64,000 bases of DNA from Thalassotalea sp. G2M2-11 (GTDB taxonomy: Bacteria > Pseudomonadota > Gammaproteobacteria > Enterobacterales > Alteromonadaceae), in contig NZ_JADNYL010000001.1 of the NCBI RefSeq assembly GCF_017168195.1, positions 868,001 through 932,000 on the forward strand. Direction: 5' to 3'. A program made the position numbers and the translations under genes. The notes beneath the pieces were generated by a model. That model did no database searches and had not been told where the DNA came from. It worked only from the letters and a program-made list of their open reading frames with translations. The number at the start of each line of letters is the position of its first letter. Positions within the stretch are counted from its first letter, which is position 1. Shown piece after piece: positions 19,295 through 28,550 of the stretch.

Positions 19295-19319
19295 TCACCA
19301 CAGAATTTAGGAGTGAATA

Positions 19320-20006
19320 ATGGATAATTTAAATATTGGCCGTCATATTTCAGGTCAGTTTAATGAAGACTTAGAGCGGGTGATTAATCACGTAATGCAA
19401 ATGGGTGGCTTAGTTGAAAAACAATTAAGCGATGCATTATCGGCGGTTGATGATTCAGATGAAAGCTTGGCAAATTTAGTGTTAACCAGCGATGATAAAA
19501 TCAATCAGTATGAAGTTAATATTGATGATGAATGTACACGTATTATTGCTAAACGTCAGCCAGCTGCGGGTGATTTGCGCTTGATTATGGCAATTGTTAA
19601 AACCATTGCTGATTTAGAGCGTATTGGTGATGAAGCGCAGAAAATCGCTCAAGTTGCGTTAGAAAGCTTAACTAGCGCCCATAAAGACATGTTACTTAAT
19701 CTTGATAATCTTGGGCGCAGAGTACTTGAGTGCTTACAAAGTACTTTAGATGCTTTTACCCGCATGGATGTGGAAACTGCCATTAAAATTCACAAAAGTG
19801 ACGACAAAATAGATCGTGAATATGAAGCGTTAATGCGCCAATTAATGACTTATATGATGGAAGAACCTCGTTCAATTCCTCAGATCATGAGTGTGATTTG
19901 GTCTGCTCGTGCCTTAGAACGTATTGGTGATCGTTGTCAAAACATTTGTGAGTACATTATTTACTTTGTTAATGGCAAAGTTGTTCGCCACTGTGCACCT
20001 GAATAG
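19320..20006 (+). CDS. phoU: Phosphate signalling protein PhoU
   Basis: Negative regulator linking the Pst transporter to PhoR. The 228-residue protein shows the two repeated three-helix PhoU units, with the metal-binding type motifs ADLERIGDEAQKIA in the first half and RALERIGDRCQNICEY in the second. GGAGTGAATAATG provides the ribosome binding site. It is the last gene of pstCAB-phoU. A weak inverted repeat follows at about 20012-20047, but a firm terminator is not visible. Confidence 0.95.
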   Translation: MDNLNIGRHISGQFNEDLERVINHVMQMGGLVEKQLSDALSAVDDSDESLANLVLTSDDKINQYEVNIDDECTRIIAKRQPAAGDLRLIMAIVKTIADLERIGDEAQKIAQVALESLTSAHKDMLLNLDNLGRRVLECLQSTLDAFTRMDVETAIKIHKSDDKIDREYEALMRQLMTYMMEEPRSIPQIMSVIWSARALERIGDRCQNICEYIIYFVNGKVVRHCAPE

Positions 20007-20205
20007 TGAATCTTTCCAGTCGAAATAAAGGATAATACTGGGAAGAGTCAATTAACTTGTCTATGCTTAATTTTTGACAAGTACCGTTAATTTTTATGTG
20101 TTTATTGCTTATTATATCAGGTTTAGGCATTTCTAAATTGATACAAATAAGTTAATATCCGCGCGAATTCAAAACAAAGAGCAATAGGGCTCCTGGAAAA
20201 TAATT

Positions 20206-20886
20206 ATGGCCAGAAATTCAATCCTTGGTGTATTTGCTAAGTCACCGTTAAAACCATTAGAGAAACATATTCGAATCGTTTCTAAGTGTTCCAAAGAACT
20301 TGTTCCATTTTTTGATGCGGTATACGAGTGTAACTGGACTACTGCTGGGAAAATCAGAACCAAAATTTCTAAGTATGAGAGAAGTGCTGATGACTTAAAA
20401 CGTGAATTACGTTTAGAGTTGCCAGGCGGCTTATTTATGCCCGTTGATCGTGCTGATTTATTAGAATTATTAACCCAGCAAGATAAAATTGCCAATAAAG
20501 CAAAAGATATTGCCGGGCGTATTGTTGGTAGAAAGTTAGAAATACCAGCAACGTTACATCAAGAGTTTAAGCAGTATGTTGCTCGTTGTATCGATGCGAT
20601 TGAGAAAGCTGCAGAAGCGATTAATGAGTTGGATGATTTGTTAGAAACAGGCTTTCGTGGTCGAGAAGTGGAATATGTCTCTAAGATGATTCAACAACTC
20701 GATAGCATTGAAGATGACACGGATAACTTGCAAGTTACCTTGCGTAAAAACTTATTGGCAATTGAAAATGAATTGAATCCAGTAGATGTAATGTTTTTAT
20801 ATCAGATTATTGACTGGGTAGGAGACCTAGCAGATTTAGCTGAACGAGTCGGCGCACGTTTAGAAATTTTATTGGCTAGAAAGTAA
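20206..20886 (+). CDS. DUF47 / TIGR00153 PhoU-like protein, Pit-associated
   Basis: All-helical 226-residue protein of the DUF47 family (TIGR00153), distantly related to PhoU. It is commonly encoded next to PiT phosphate transporters and thought to regulate them. Typical segments are SPLKPLEKH, LPGGLFMPVDRADLLELL and the C-terminal WVGDLADLAERVGARL. ATG 20206 is used, and the pit gene starts nine bases after its stop, so the pair is an operon. It lies after phoU with a 199-base gap, so it may have its own promoter; a TTGACA at 20074 lacks a good -10. Confidence 0.9.
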   Translation: MARNSILGVFAKSPLKPLEKHIRIVSKCSKELVPFFDAVYECNWTTAGKIRTKISKYERSADDLKRELRLELPGGLFMPVDRADLLELLTQQDKIANKAKDIAGRIVGRKLEIPATLHQEFKQYVARCIDAIEKAAEAINELDDLLETGFRGREVEYVSKMIQQLDSIEDDTDNLQVTLRKNLLAIENELNPVDVMFLYQIIDWVGDLADLAERVGARLEILLARK

Positions 20887-20895
20887 GGATTGGTC

Positions 20896-22191
20896 ATGGA
20901 TATTTTATTACAGCATGGCTCAATCTTAGTCATGCTCGCCGCGCTTGTTGGTTTTTTTATGGCTTGGGGCATTGGTGCAAATGATGTCGCCAATGCAATG
21001 GGCACATCAGTAGGCTCGAAAGCACTTACCATTAAACAGGCAATTATTATTGCGATGATTTTTGAATTTGCTGGTGCTTATCTTGCGGGTGGTGAAGTTA
21101 CATCAACTATTCGAAAAGGTATTATCGATCCGGCATTATTTGTTGAGATCCCTGAGCTGTTAGTGTTTGGTATGATTTCAGCACTTTTTGCCGCGGCAAC
21201 TTGGTTACTAGTGGCTTCTATTTTAGGTTGGCCAGTATCAACAACCCATTCAATTGTTGGTGCAATTATCGGTTTTGCTGCTATTGGTGTTAGTCCTGAT
21301 ACGGTTGCATGGGGTAAAGTCGGTGGCATTGTCGGTAGTTGGATAATCACGCCTCTGATTTCTGGTGTGATCGCGTTTGTGATTTTTAACAGTGCGCAAA
21401 AGTTAATTTTTGATACCGATAAACCATTAGAACAAGCAAAACGCTATGTGCCTGCTTATATGTTTTTAGCCGGTTTTGTGTTGTCTTTGGTGACGATCAA
21501 AAAAGGGTTGAAACATATTGGTTTAGACAATGTAAACCTTGGCTTTTATAACTTTGAAGTGAAAGGAGCTGGTGGATATTATCTCGCCGTTATAGTGGCT
21601 ATTGTGGTGGCAATTATCGGTAAATTCTTTATTGGTAAATTAAAGTTTGATCAAGATGCTGATAAAAATATGCATTACGCCAATGTTGAGAAAGTATTTG
21701 CAGTACTGATGGTTGTTACTGCTTGTTGTATGGCCTTTGCGCATGGTTCTAATGATGTGGCTAATGCTATTGGCCCTCTAGCTGCTGTTGTTAGCATTGT
21801 TGATAATGGTGGACAAATTGCTAAGAAAGCCGAGTTAGTATGGTGGATATTACCACTAGGTGGTTTAGGTATTGTTGCTGGTTTAGCATTATTTGGTCAT
21901 CGTGTGATTGCCACAATAGGTAAAGGTATTACCCACTTAACACCAAGTCGAGGCTTTGCGGCTGAGTTGGCTGCGGCGTGTACAGTGGTGATTGCTTCTG
22001 GTGCAGGTTTACCTATTTCAACCACACAAACATTAGTGGGTGCAGTACTTGGTGTTGGTATGGCACGAGGTATTGCGGCGATAAACTTAGGCGTAGTAAG
22101 AAATATTGTTGTTTCTTGGGTGATCACTTTACCAGTAGGTGCAGGGTTATCAATTTTATTCTTCTGGGTCATGCAAGCGATATTTGCTTAA
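20896..22191 (+). CDS. pit: Inorganic phosphate transporter, PiT family
   Basis: Low-affinity, ion-coupled phosphate permease of the PiT family. The inverted repeat signatures are both present: GIGANDVANAMGTSVGSKALT near the N-terminus and AHGSNDVANAIGPLAAV in the second half. About ten or more hydrophobic helices are visible over 431 residues. I chose ATG 20896 with TAAGGA six bases upstream rather than TTG 20890. Marine homologues are often sodium-coupled, but the ion cannot be read here. It forms a pair with the DUF47 gene and ends at a strong terminator. Confidence 0.93.
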   Translation: MDILLQHGSILVMLAALVGFFMAWGIGANDVANAMGTSVGSKALTIKQAIIIAMIFEFAGAYLAGGEVTSTIRKGIIDPALFVEIPELLVFGMISALFAAATWLLVASILGWPVSTTHSIVGAIIGFAAIGVSPDTVAWGKVGGIVGSWIITPLISGVIAFVIFNSAQKLIFDTDKPLEQAKRYVPAYMFLAGFVLSLVTIKKGLKHIGLDNVNLGFYNFEVKGAGGYYLAVIVAIVVAIIGKFFIGKLKFDQDADKNMHYANVEKVFAVLMVVTACCMAFAHGSNDVANAIGPLAAVVSIVDNGGQIAKKAELVWWILPLGGLGIVAGLALFGHRVIATIGKGITHLTPSRGFAAELAAACTVVIASGAGLPISTTQTLVGAVLGVGMARGIAAINLGVVRNIVVSWVITLPVGAGLSILFFWVMQAIFA

Positions 22192-22224
22192 TCACTTGGA
22201 TTTTCTGAGCAAGTAAATTAATAC

Positions 22225-22262
22225 AAAAAGCCCGCTTAAAGAATATTTAAGCGGGCTTTTTA
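22225..22262. terminator. Bidirectional terminator between pit and ppiC
   Basis: Stem AAAAAGCCCGCTTAAA with TTTAAGCGGGCTTTTT (22225-22240 with 22246-22261), loop GAATA. A and T runs on both sides allow termination of both convergent genes. Confidence 0.95.
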
Positions 22263-22280
22263 TTATCTGAAAGCTTAGCA

Positions 22281-22562
22281 CTAAGCTGTTCGTTTGGTGA
22301 CTTCAACTAAATGGTAACCAAATTGAGTTTTAACTGGTCCTTGTACTGTATTTATATCAGCGGTAAATACCACTTCATCAAATTCTTTCACCATTTGATT
22401 TTTACCAAAAGAACCTAAAGCGCCTCCTTGCATTTTAGATGGACAAGTAGAAAATTCTTTTGCTAATTCAGCAAAATCTTCTCCCGATTCAATGCGGCGT
22501 TTGAGCGCCCTGCATTGTTCCTCACTATCAACTAAAATATGACGAGCAGAAGCTGTGACCAT
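22281..22562 (-). CDS. ppiC: Parvulin-type peptidyl-prolyl isomerase PpiC
   Basis: A 93-residue stand-alone parvulin domain without signal peptide, hence cytoplasmic. The pattern ARHILVDSEEQC, FAELAKEFSTCPS, GGALGSFGKNQMVKEFDEVVF and PVKTQFGYHLVEV follows the family, with the paired histidines of the fold (His8 and the FGYH His). It accelerates cis-trans isomerisation of Xaa-Pro bonds in folding proteins. ATG 22562. It is monocistronic and shares the terminator with pit. Confidence 0.93.
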   Translation of the reverse strand: MVTASARHILVDSEEQCRALKRRIESGEDFAELAKEFSTCPSKMQGGALGSFGKNQMVKEFDEVVFTADINTVQGPVKTQFGYHLVEVTKRTA

Positions 22563-23191
22563 TGTTTACCTAACGACTAATTTGTTAATGGAAACATAAC
22601 CATAGCGGATTTTTTTTCGGAATAAAACTAGATCTTTAGTCTTTTTTATACCTAAAAACTCTTAATTGGATGTATGTGCTATCTTTTTGTATTTATTCGA
22701 TTTAGTTAAAAGTCAGCTATAGTTGTACTTGGCAAAAGGTTGCGGTTAAATAATACCAAAGGAAATAAATATTTCACCAGTTCAGAGCCTTATCATGATC
22801 GTGCGAACAAAGCAAATTGATGCAGGTGTAGTCATTCTCCATCAAAGCAATTTGTAACGTTATCACTTTCATGACAAGCTCCCAAAGGGCGAGTTTAAAA
22901 GGCTTATATGCTTACGTTTTGATTTTGACAAGGGAATAACCATTCTCTGCAATCAATGCCTTGCCTACATGGATGTAGGTACTTAGGTTTTGCCTGGAGC
23001 ATAAAACCTGTGCCTATAAGCCTTTTAATTCTCGCTGAATGATCAAATAATTAATTCCATTGGTATAAGACAGGATTCAATGGATAAAAATGCTGTTTGA
23101 TAAAAATTTTAATATTTTTCAAACTATTTTTGTCATTCCCCCTACTTTAATAATAACAAGCAAAAGAATTAACCGGATAATAGGAATATGC
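22563..23191. other. Intergenic region with repeat element
   Basis: A 629-base gap between ppiC and the sigma factor gene. Half of it is the 314-base MITE-like element described separately. The rest is AT-rich and should contain the divergent promoters of ppiC and the sigma factor gene. I see no convincing coding region in it: an in-frame extension of the sigma factor back to 23090 has unlikely composition. Confidence 0.6.
22753..23066. repeat. MITE-like element with terminal inverted repeats and nested hairpin
   Basis: The ends 22753-22774 and 23045-23066 are inverted copies matching at 19 of 22 positions (start ATACCAAAGG, end CCATTGGTAT). Inside lies a second long inverted repeat (22889-22908 with 23015-23035, GGCTTATA/TATAAGCC core), and at its centre the hairpin CCTACATGGATGTAGG. 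Bases 22961-22986 are identical to 13728-13753. There is no transposase, so it would be a non-autonomous element. Confidence 0.7.
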
Positions 23192-23740
23192 GTGTTTGAA
23201 CGAAGCGATCAAACGCTAGTAAAGCAAGCGCTGAAAGGAAAGAAATCCGCCTGGATATGCTTAGTAAAGCGTTATGAGAAGCCTTTATATAATTACGCCT
23301 TGCGTATGGTCAGTCATCCTGAAGATGCAATGGATCTCATGCAAGATGTCTTTGTGGCAGTTTTTCGAAATTTGGCATCTTTTCGTGGTGAAAGCCCGTT
23401 TAAAGGCTGGCTGTTTAAAATAGCGCATTACCGTTGTATTGAGTTTTATCGCCGGAAAAAACCGATGCAATCATTAGATGATGCGCCCGTTCCTGAGCAA
23501 GAAGATGAGCAAGCATGTCCAGCGCAGTTCATGGCGGATGGTCAACAATCAAAGGAAGTTCATCAAGCATTGCAACAGCTATCACTGAATCAAAAAGTAG
23601 TGGTGGAATTGAAGTTTTTTCAGCATGCAACATTTGAAGAGATTGCCAATCAACTAGGCATATCAACAAATACCGCGAAATCACGTTTGTATAGTGCACT
23701 TGATAAGTTAAAAAATTATTTGGAGTTGGATTATGTCTGA
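23192..23740 (+). CDS. ECF-type sigma-70 family RNA polymerase sigma factor
   Basis: A 182-residue group IV sigma factor with only regions 2 and 4. Region 2 runs about 18-85 (LVKRYEKPLYNYALRMV, DAMDLMQDVFVAVFRNLASFRG, FKGWLFKIAHYRCIEFYRRKK). Region 4 runs about 130-180 (LSLNQKVVVELKFFQHATFEEIANQLGIS, then NTAKSRLYSALDKL as the HTH). I chose GTG 23192 because AGGA stands seven bases upstream and the protein then starts right at region 2; an ATG at 23090 would add 34 unlikely residues. It overlaps the next gene by 8 bases, typical of a sigma/anti-sigma pair. Confidence 0.9.
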   Translation: MFERSDQTLVKQALKGKKSAWICLVKRYEKPLYNYALRMVSHPEDAMDLMQDVFVAVFRNLASFRGESPFKGWLFKIAHYRCIEFYRRKKPMQSLDDAPVPEQEDEQACPAQFMADGQQSKEVHQALQQLSLNQKVVVELKFFQHATFEEIANQLGISTNTAKSRLYSALDKLKNYLELDYV

Positions 23741-24440
23741 GCGTAAAGATACCGACTTAGCAAAACAATTTGCAAAATGGTTGGAAAATAGAACCCGTGC
23801 AGAAGCGCAACCGACGAGTGAACAAACATTCAATGGGGATAGTCAATGGCAGGCCCGTCATGAGACGGCTAATTATTTAGCTCATCATGTAGAATTACAC
23901 CAGCAAGCACAGGTGCCTCATTGGGATCGAGAAGCAACGTTTATGGCAGATAAACGTGCTTGGTGGCAATGGCAAGGGTTACCAGTGATGTCGTTAGCAT
24001 TTTCATGTATGGCAATGGCTTTAGTATTGTTTAAAGTCGAGGTGCTTGTTCAGGACAATGGCATTACGTTGAGTTTTGCTGATGCCCAGAAAAGACAGCA
24101 GCAGATAACGCAATTGGTCGATCAGCGATTGCAAACTTTTGCCAGTGAACAGCAAGTCATTTTAGCCAATTATGCCGCGGATATTAAAGTACAGCAGCAA
24201 GAAAGTAACTTAGAGTTAGCGAGTTATATTATGGGAGCTTCACGTCAGGAGCGTAAGGAAGATATGACCGACTTCATTCAGTACATCAATGCACAACGTG
24301 CCGATGAACAATATGAACAGAATATGAAGTTTAAACAACTTGAACGGGCGATAAATTATCAACAGGCCAATTTAAACACGGGTATTCAAAATATAGGTAT
24401 GCAGTCTCAACCTGCAGCTTGGACAACAGAGGAAGAGTGA
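23733..24440 (+). CDS. Putative membrane anti-sigma factor (one TM, coiled coil)
   Basis: I do not recognise a named family. The 235-residue protein has a charged cytoplasmic N-terminus (1-78), one transmembrane helix (about 82-100, LPVMSLAFSCMAMALVLF) and a Gln/Glu-rich, probably coiled-coil C-terminal region (115-225). No zinc-binding HxxxCxxC is present. The topology and the 8-base overlap with the ECF sigma gene upstream suggest an anti-sigma factor that holds the sigma at the membrane. The next gene starts one base after its stop, so all three form one operon. Confidence 0.7.
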   Translation: MSERKDTDLAKQFAKWLENRTRAEAQPTSEQTFNGDSQWQARHETANYLAHHVELHQQAQVPHWDREATFMADKRAWWQWQGLPVMSLAFSCMAMALVLFKVEVLVQDNGITLSFADAQKRQQQITQLVDQRLQTFASEQQVILANYAADIKVQQQESNLELASYIMGASRQERKEDMTDFIQYINAQRADEQYEQNMKFKQLERAINYQQANLNTGIQNIGMQSQPAAWTTEEE

Positions 24441-24441
24441 T

Positions 24442-25362
24442 ATGAGAAAATTTACACCGATAATATCAGCAGTGCTGTTAGCCTTTGCAGGAAATGTAAA
24501 TGCTGAACAATTTTCCAGTATGCACAAGCAACTGGATATCATGAGCAATATTATTAAGTCGTCTGTTAGCATAGATAAAGAAGATAAAGGGAAACGAGTT
24601 ACCGATGTCGACAGTGTCTATTTGAAAGGGCAAGGGGTGGTGTTTACCATCGAAACCAATGCTTATTTTCAACAGTGGCGGACTGGGCGTTTTAACTTAT
24701 TTGCTAATGATATCCCGCCAGTTCCGTCTGTGCCAGCTGTACCAGATATTCACTTATCGCATGAAGATGTTGATGAAGAAGCGTTAAATGAAAAAATTGA
24801 AGAAGCGATGGAACAAGCGGCTGAAGAGTATGAACTAGCGATTGAATCGATGGAAAATGAAAGAGAAGCGTATCGACAGTTGCAGGAGAAGCAACGGGAT
24901 TTGTCTTACGAAGTACGAGAACTTGAGCGTGAAAAGCGTGATTTTGAGTATCAAATGCGACGCGCCGACAAAGAAACTAAAGCGGAGTTAAAAGCTGAGC
25001 AGAAGAAAATTGCCTCAAAAAAAGCAACGCTTGATAAGTTAGCCAAGAAATTACAAGCAAAAGCGGTTGCTTTGAAGGAAAGACAGAAGCAAAAAATCAA
25101 GGAAAAAGAAATAGAGCGCATTAAACATTATCGTTCACTCACGGTATCTCTCGTAGAGTCATTTTGTTTTTATGGTAATGGCTTACGGGCACTCCCTAGA
25201 GGAGAAAAGCTAAGCTTAATTATTAAAGGCGCTGGAGAGAAGTCACGAAATGGGTATAAGGATAAAATCTATGTGTTTAACCAAAAGGATTTAAATGAGT
25301 GTGCCAGTGAAAAAATAACCCCGAATGATTTACTGGCAAAAGGTCAGGGCTATCAGTTTTAA
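24442..25362 (+). CDS. Exported coiled-coil protein of unknown function, sigma operon
   Basis: Not assigned to a known family. A Sec signal peptide (1-21, ending VNAEQ) is followed by a small domain (about 25-90, VYLKGQGVVFTIETN), a proline-rich hinge (PPVPSVPAVPDI, 91-102), a long charged coiled coil (about 112-230), and a C-terminal domain (about 231-306) with Cys242 and Cys287 that could form a disulfide. As the last gene of the sigma/anti-sigma operon it may be an envelope effector or a sensor partner; that is inference. ATG 24442 sits one base after the upstream stop. Confidence 0.75.
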   Translation: MRKFTPIISAVLLAFAGNVNAEQFSSMHKQLDIMSNIIKSSVSIDKEDKGKRVTDVDSVYLKGQGVVFTIETNAYFQQWRTGRFNLFANDIPPVPSVPAVPDIHLSHEDVDEEALNEKIEEAMEQAAEEYELAIESMENEREAYRQLQEKQRDLSYEVRELEREKRDFEYQMRRADKETKAELKAEQKKIASKKATLDKLAKKLQAKAVALKERQKQKIKEKEIERIKHYRSLTVSLVESFCFYGNGLRALPRGEKLSLIIKGAGEKSRNGYKDKIYVFNQKDLNECASEKITPNDLLAKGQGYQF

Positions 25363-25381
25363 GCGTCACTGAATAGTGAAC

Positions 25382-25409
25382 AAAAAAGCCACATTACGTG
25401 GCTTTTTTG
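25382..25409. terminator. Terminator after the sigma operon, shared with convergent gene
   Basis: Perfect 11-bp stem AAAAAAGCCAC/GTGGCTTTTTT (25382-25392 with 25398-25408), loop ATTAC. A/T runs on both sides make it usable by the convergent gene at 25431 too. Confidence 0.93.
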
Positions 25410-25430
25410 ATGAAATAGGGTGAGTAATTT

Positions 25431-25847
25431 CTAAGATTTGAAATCGTGATCATCAATGGGGTTATCTGTTTGGCGACTTTTAGCGGCTGTAAAGGTAGAA
25501 CGCTGGTTAAAAGAAGCTAAAAATAAATGTAGCTTGTCGTTAAAAATGGCAGAAAGTTCATAAAGGTGATTTTTTTTTCTATTACTGCAATTTGAATGGG
25601 TGATATTCTCAGTTGGTTTTGCTGAGCTGAGTAAATTCGATTGTGCTAATGTGTGCTCTTTACGCTTTGCAGCAAGTAGTTGGCTACCGTTTACCTGCGA
25701 GTTAGACAACAGTTGCTGGTAATCGTAAAAAGCATTTAAGGACGCGTTGACTAATTTTACTTCTGCATTTGCATGTACGATACCAGATACTAATAATGTG
25801 GTACAAAGTGTACTGGTCAGTAAAGAAGCCTTATGTGAACGGTTCAT
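25431..25847 (-). CDS. Exported hypothetical protein
   Basis: No family recognised. A 138-residue protein with a signal peptide (about 1-28: LLTSTLCTTLLVSGIVHANA, AxA-like cleavage site). The mature part is polar, rich in Ser, Asn and Lys, with one cysteine (NCSNRKK). It has no obvious domain or repeats. It is convergent to the sigma-factor operon and its upstream region holds three copies of CCCATAAAA (see 25935-25994). It may be a lineage-specific envelope protein; the reading frame is open without interruption and has a proper signal, so I accept it as a gene. Confidence 0.6.
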   Translation of the reverse strand: MNRSHKASLLTSTLCTTLLVSGIVHANAEVKLVNASLNAFYDYQQLLSNSQVNGSQLLAAKRKEHTLAQSNLLSSAKPTENITHSNCSNRKKNHLYELSAIFNDKLHLFLASFNQRSTFTAAKSRQTDNPIDDHDFKS

Positions 25848-25934
25848 TTTGCTAGTCCTTTTTGCTGTGTTTACATTCTTGTAACATTTTCACGTTACAT
25901 TCTAACCATAAATCTAAAATTAAACTATTGCTAA

Positions 25935-25994
25935 TTTTATGGGACAAGCGGTTATTTTTATGGGATCAGTAGCAAATCCCGTAATTTTTATGGG
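25935..25994 (-). promoter_or_regulatory. Three copies of CCCATAAAA upstream of exported hypothetical gene
   Basis: On the minus strand CCCATAAAA occurs at 25935-25943, 25956-25964 and 25986-25994, spaced 21 and 30 bases. The spacings are near two and three helical turns. Possible binding sites of an unknown regulator; they lie 88-147 bases upstream of the gene at 25847. Confidence 0.35.
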
Positions 25995-26031
25995 CTAGGA
26001 TCTAATAAAGCAAAAAATGTGTTTAATAAAA

Positions 26032-26077
26032 CAGGATAAAGCGGTTAACAATTTCACTTGTTAACCGCTTTATCCTG
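26032..26077 (-). terminator. Terminator of glcB
   Basis: A perfect 20-bp stem (26032-26051 with 26058-26077; CAGGATAAAGCGG arm) with a 6-base loop TTTCAC, followed on the minus strand by TTTTATT. It stands 11 bases past the glcB stop. Confidence 0.92.
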
Positions 26078-26088
26078 CGAAGGGACTT

Positions 26089-28257
26089 TTACGCTTGTTT
26101 TTTTTGCAGGCGATACTGATGCAGAAGCGGTTCAGTATAGCCATTGGGCTGCTCTTTTCCTTTAAAAATCAGATCACAAGCTGATTGAAAAGCAATACTT
26201 GCTTGAAAGTCTTCGGCAATGGGTTGATACAGAGGATCAAAGTTATTTTGTTGATCGACAATTGCCGCCATTTTTTCCAAACTTGCCATCACTTGTTCTT
26301 TGGTACAAATATTGTGTTGTAGCCAGTTGGTGATATGTTGGCTTGAGATCCTTAAGGTTGCACGATCTTCCATTAAGCCCACGTTATTAATATCTGGCAC
26401 CTTGGAACAACCGATACCTTGGTCTATCCAACGAACCACGTAGCCTAATATCCCTTGTGCGTTATTATCTAGCTCTTGGGTGATCTCTTTATCGCACCAA
26501 TGTGGATTTTTAGCCACAGGGATGGTTAATATATCGTCAAGGTTAGCAGGGGCGCGTTTGGCGATATCTTTCTGTAAGTCAAACACATCCACACGATGGT
26601 AATGCAGCGCGTGTAAAGTAGCTGCGGTAGGTGATGGTACCCACGCGGTATTTGCTCCTGCTTCGACATGATTAATTTTATTAGCCAGCATATTCGCCAT
26701 TTGGTCAGGAATGGGCCACATGCCTTTACCAATTTGCGCTTTACCACTAAAGCCACAGGCTAACCCGACATCAACGTTATTATCTTCATAGGCGTTGATC
26801 CAAGGGGTTAATTTTATATCTGCTTTACGCTCCATTGGACCTGCGTACATTGAAGTATGGATTTCATCCCCTGTACGATCTAAAAAGCCTGTGTTAATAA
26901 ATACCACACGATCTATTGCCTGATAAATACAAGCTTTTAAATTAACACTGGTGCGGCGCTCTTCATCCATGATGCCCATTTTTATGGTGTTTCTCGGTAA
27001 AGCCAATGCATCTTCAACTTGCTCAAACAAGGTGTTGGCAAAAGCTACTTCTTCAGGGCCATGCATTTTGGGTTTTACAATATAAATAGAGCCTTGAGCA
27101 CTATTTTGTAAACCGTTTTTTTGCTCAATATCATACAGTGAAATTAACGAAGTGATCATGGCGTCCATGATCCCTTCTGGTACTTCTTGACCGTCTTCGA
27201 GCAAAATTGCATTGTTTGTCATTAAGTGACCGACATTTCTGACAAACATTAAGCTACGTCCTTTTAAGGTTATCGCTTCGTTTGTTGGTGATAGATATTG
27301 GCGATCTGCTGCCATACGACGAGTAAAGGTTTGATTGTTTTTGGTTACCTCTTCAGCGAGCGTTCCTTTGTTTAATCCAAGCCAGTGACGATAAGCAATC
27401 ACTTTGTCTTGTGCATCGACTGCAGCGACAGAGTCTTCACAGTCCATGATGGTCGTTAATGCCGATTCTAGTGTGATATCACAAACACCTGCTAGATCAT
27501 TTTTACCCACTTCATTGTTTGGGTTTATGTTAATTTCAAAATGTAAGCCATTGTGTTGAAGCAATAACGCGCTTGGTGTTGAGCTATCACCTTGGTAGCC
27601 TAAAAATTGCTGTGGCTGTGCCAGTTTTACTTGTTGACCATCTGTTAAAGTGGCTGTTAGTTGTTGATCACTAACACAATAGCGTTTGACATCATGATGA
27701 CTGCCACTGATTAATGGTAAATGCTGATCTAAAAAGTCGCGTGCGAACGCAATAACTTTCGCACCACGTACAGGGTTGTATTGTCCGGTTTTTTCGGCAC
27801 CATCACATTCTGGGATAATGTCGGTTCCATAAAGCGCATCGTATAAACTCCCCCAGCGTGCATTCACTGCATTTAACGCAAAACGGGCATTCATAATGGG
27901 AACCACCAGTTGAGGACCTGCCATAGTGGCAAGTTCTTTATCTACGTTTTCAGTGGCGATATTAAAATCTTCTACAGGCTCTGCTAAGTAACCTATATCC
28001 TTAAGAAATGTTTTATACTCACTAAAATCAAACGCTTTATCTTGATGTGCCTGATGCCAATGATCGATTTGTTGCTGTAACGAGTCTCGAGTGGCTAATA
28101 ATTGCAGATTGATTGGTGTTAAGCGATAAATGATGTCAGAAAACCCTTGCCAGAATTTCTCTGAAGATAAAGGTAAGTCAGCTAATACTTCCTGCTCAAT
28201 GAATTGATGCAGGCTGGATGCGATATTAAGTTTGGCTATTTTAATTCTGGATGACAT
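26089..28257 (-). CDS. glcB: Malate synthase G
   Basis: Condenses glyoxylate with acetyl-CoA to malate, the second enzyme of the glyoxylate shunt. The 722-residue length is that of isoform G, not A. Recognisable parts are [44 protein letters not shown] (Arg340), [14 protein letters not shown] with Glu432, [13 protein letters not shown] with Asp460, and [11 protein letters not shown] with Asp631, the expected catalytic base. Isocitrate lyase lies 4.5 kb away on the other strand with lrgAB-LysR between them. A strong hairpin follows the gene. Confidence 0.96.
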   Translation of the reverse strand: MSSRIKIAKLNIASSLHQFIEQEVLADLPLSSEKFWQGFSDIIYRLTPINLQLLATRDSLQQQIDHWHQAHQDKAFDFSEYKTFLKDIGYLAEPVEDFNIATENVDKELATMAGPQLVVPIMNARFALNAVNARWGSLYDALYGTDIIPECDGAEKTGQYNPVRGAKVIAFARDFLDQHLPLISGSHHDVKRYCVSDQQLTATLTDGQQVKLAQPQQFLGYQGDSSTPSALLLQHNGLHFEININPNNEVGKNDLAGVCDITLESALTTIMDCEDSVAAVDAQDKVIAYRHWLGLNKGTLAEEVTKNNQTFTRRMAADRQYLSPTNEAITLKGRSLMFVRNVGHLMTNNAILLEDGQEVPEGIMDAMITSLISLYDIEQKNGLQNSAQGSIYIVKPKMHGPEEVAFANTLFEQVEDALALPRNTIKMGIMDEERRTSVNLKACIYQAIDRVVFINTGFLDRTGDEIHTSMYAGPMERKADIKLTPWINAYEDNNVDVGLACGFSGKAQIGKGMWPIPDQMANMLANKINHVEAGANTAWVPSPTAATLHALHYHRVDVFDLQKDIAKRAPANLDDILTIPVAKNPHWCDKEITQELDNNAQGILGYVVRWIDQGIGCSKVPDINNVGLMEDRATLRISSQHITNWLQHNICTKEQVMASLEKMAAIVDQQNNFDPLYQPIAEDFQASIAFQSACDLIFKGKEQPNGYTEPLLHQYRLQKKQA

Positions 28258-28550
28258 AGCAAGTCCTTATATTGACTTCGTAATATAAAAAGAAAACTTT
28301 CTAACAAATTTTCACCTGTGATAAATGATGAATTTAAGAGTATTTTACGATTCAAACAAGAGCATCGGGCTTTAGCTATCTGCTTTGAACAATGTTTTTG
28401 TGTGTATGTATCAATGCTTTCTTATTTAAGTGATTGATATTATTTGATTGTTTTTGATTTTTGCTGTTGTTTTTTATTGATATTGTATTTAGTGATAACT
28501 GGTATTCATGTGTTTTATGTTAAAGGTTTTTAATAAAAATTTAATGAATA

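Noticed and set aside
23090-23191. N-terminal extension of the sigma factor from ATG 23090
   Set aside because: No ribosome binding site, hydrophobic residues not expected before region 2; GTG 23192 has AGGA at good spacing.
25935-25994. Three short repeats as a possible CRISPR
   Set aside because: Repeats are only nine bases, spacers of unequal length, no cas genes nearby.
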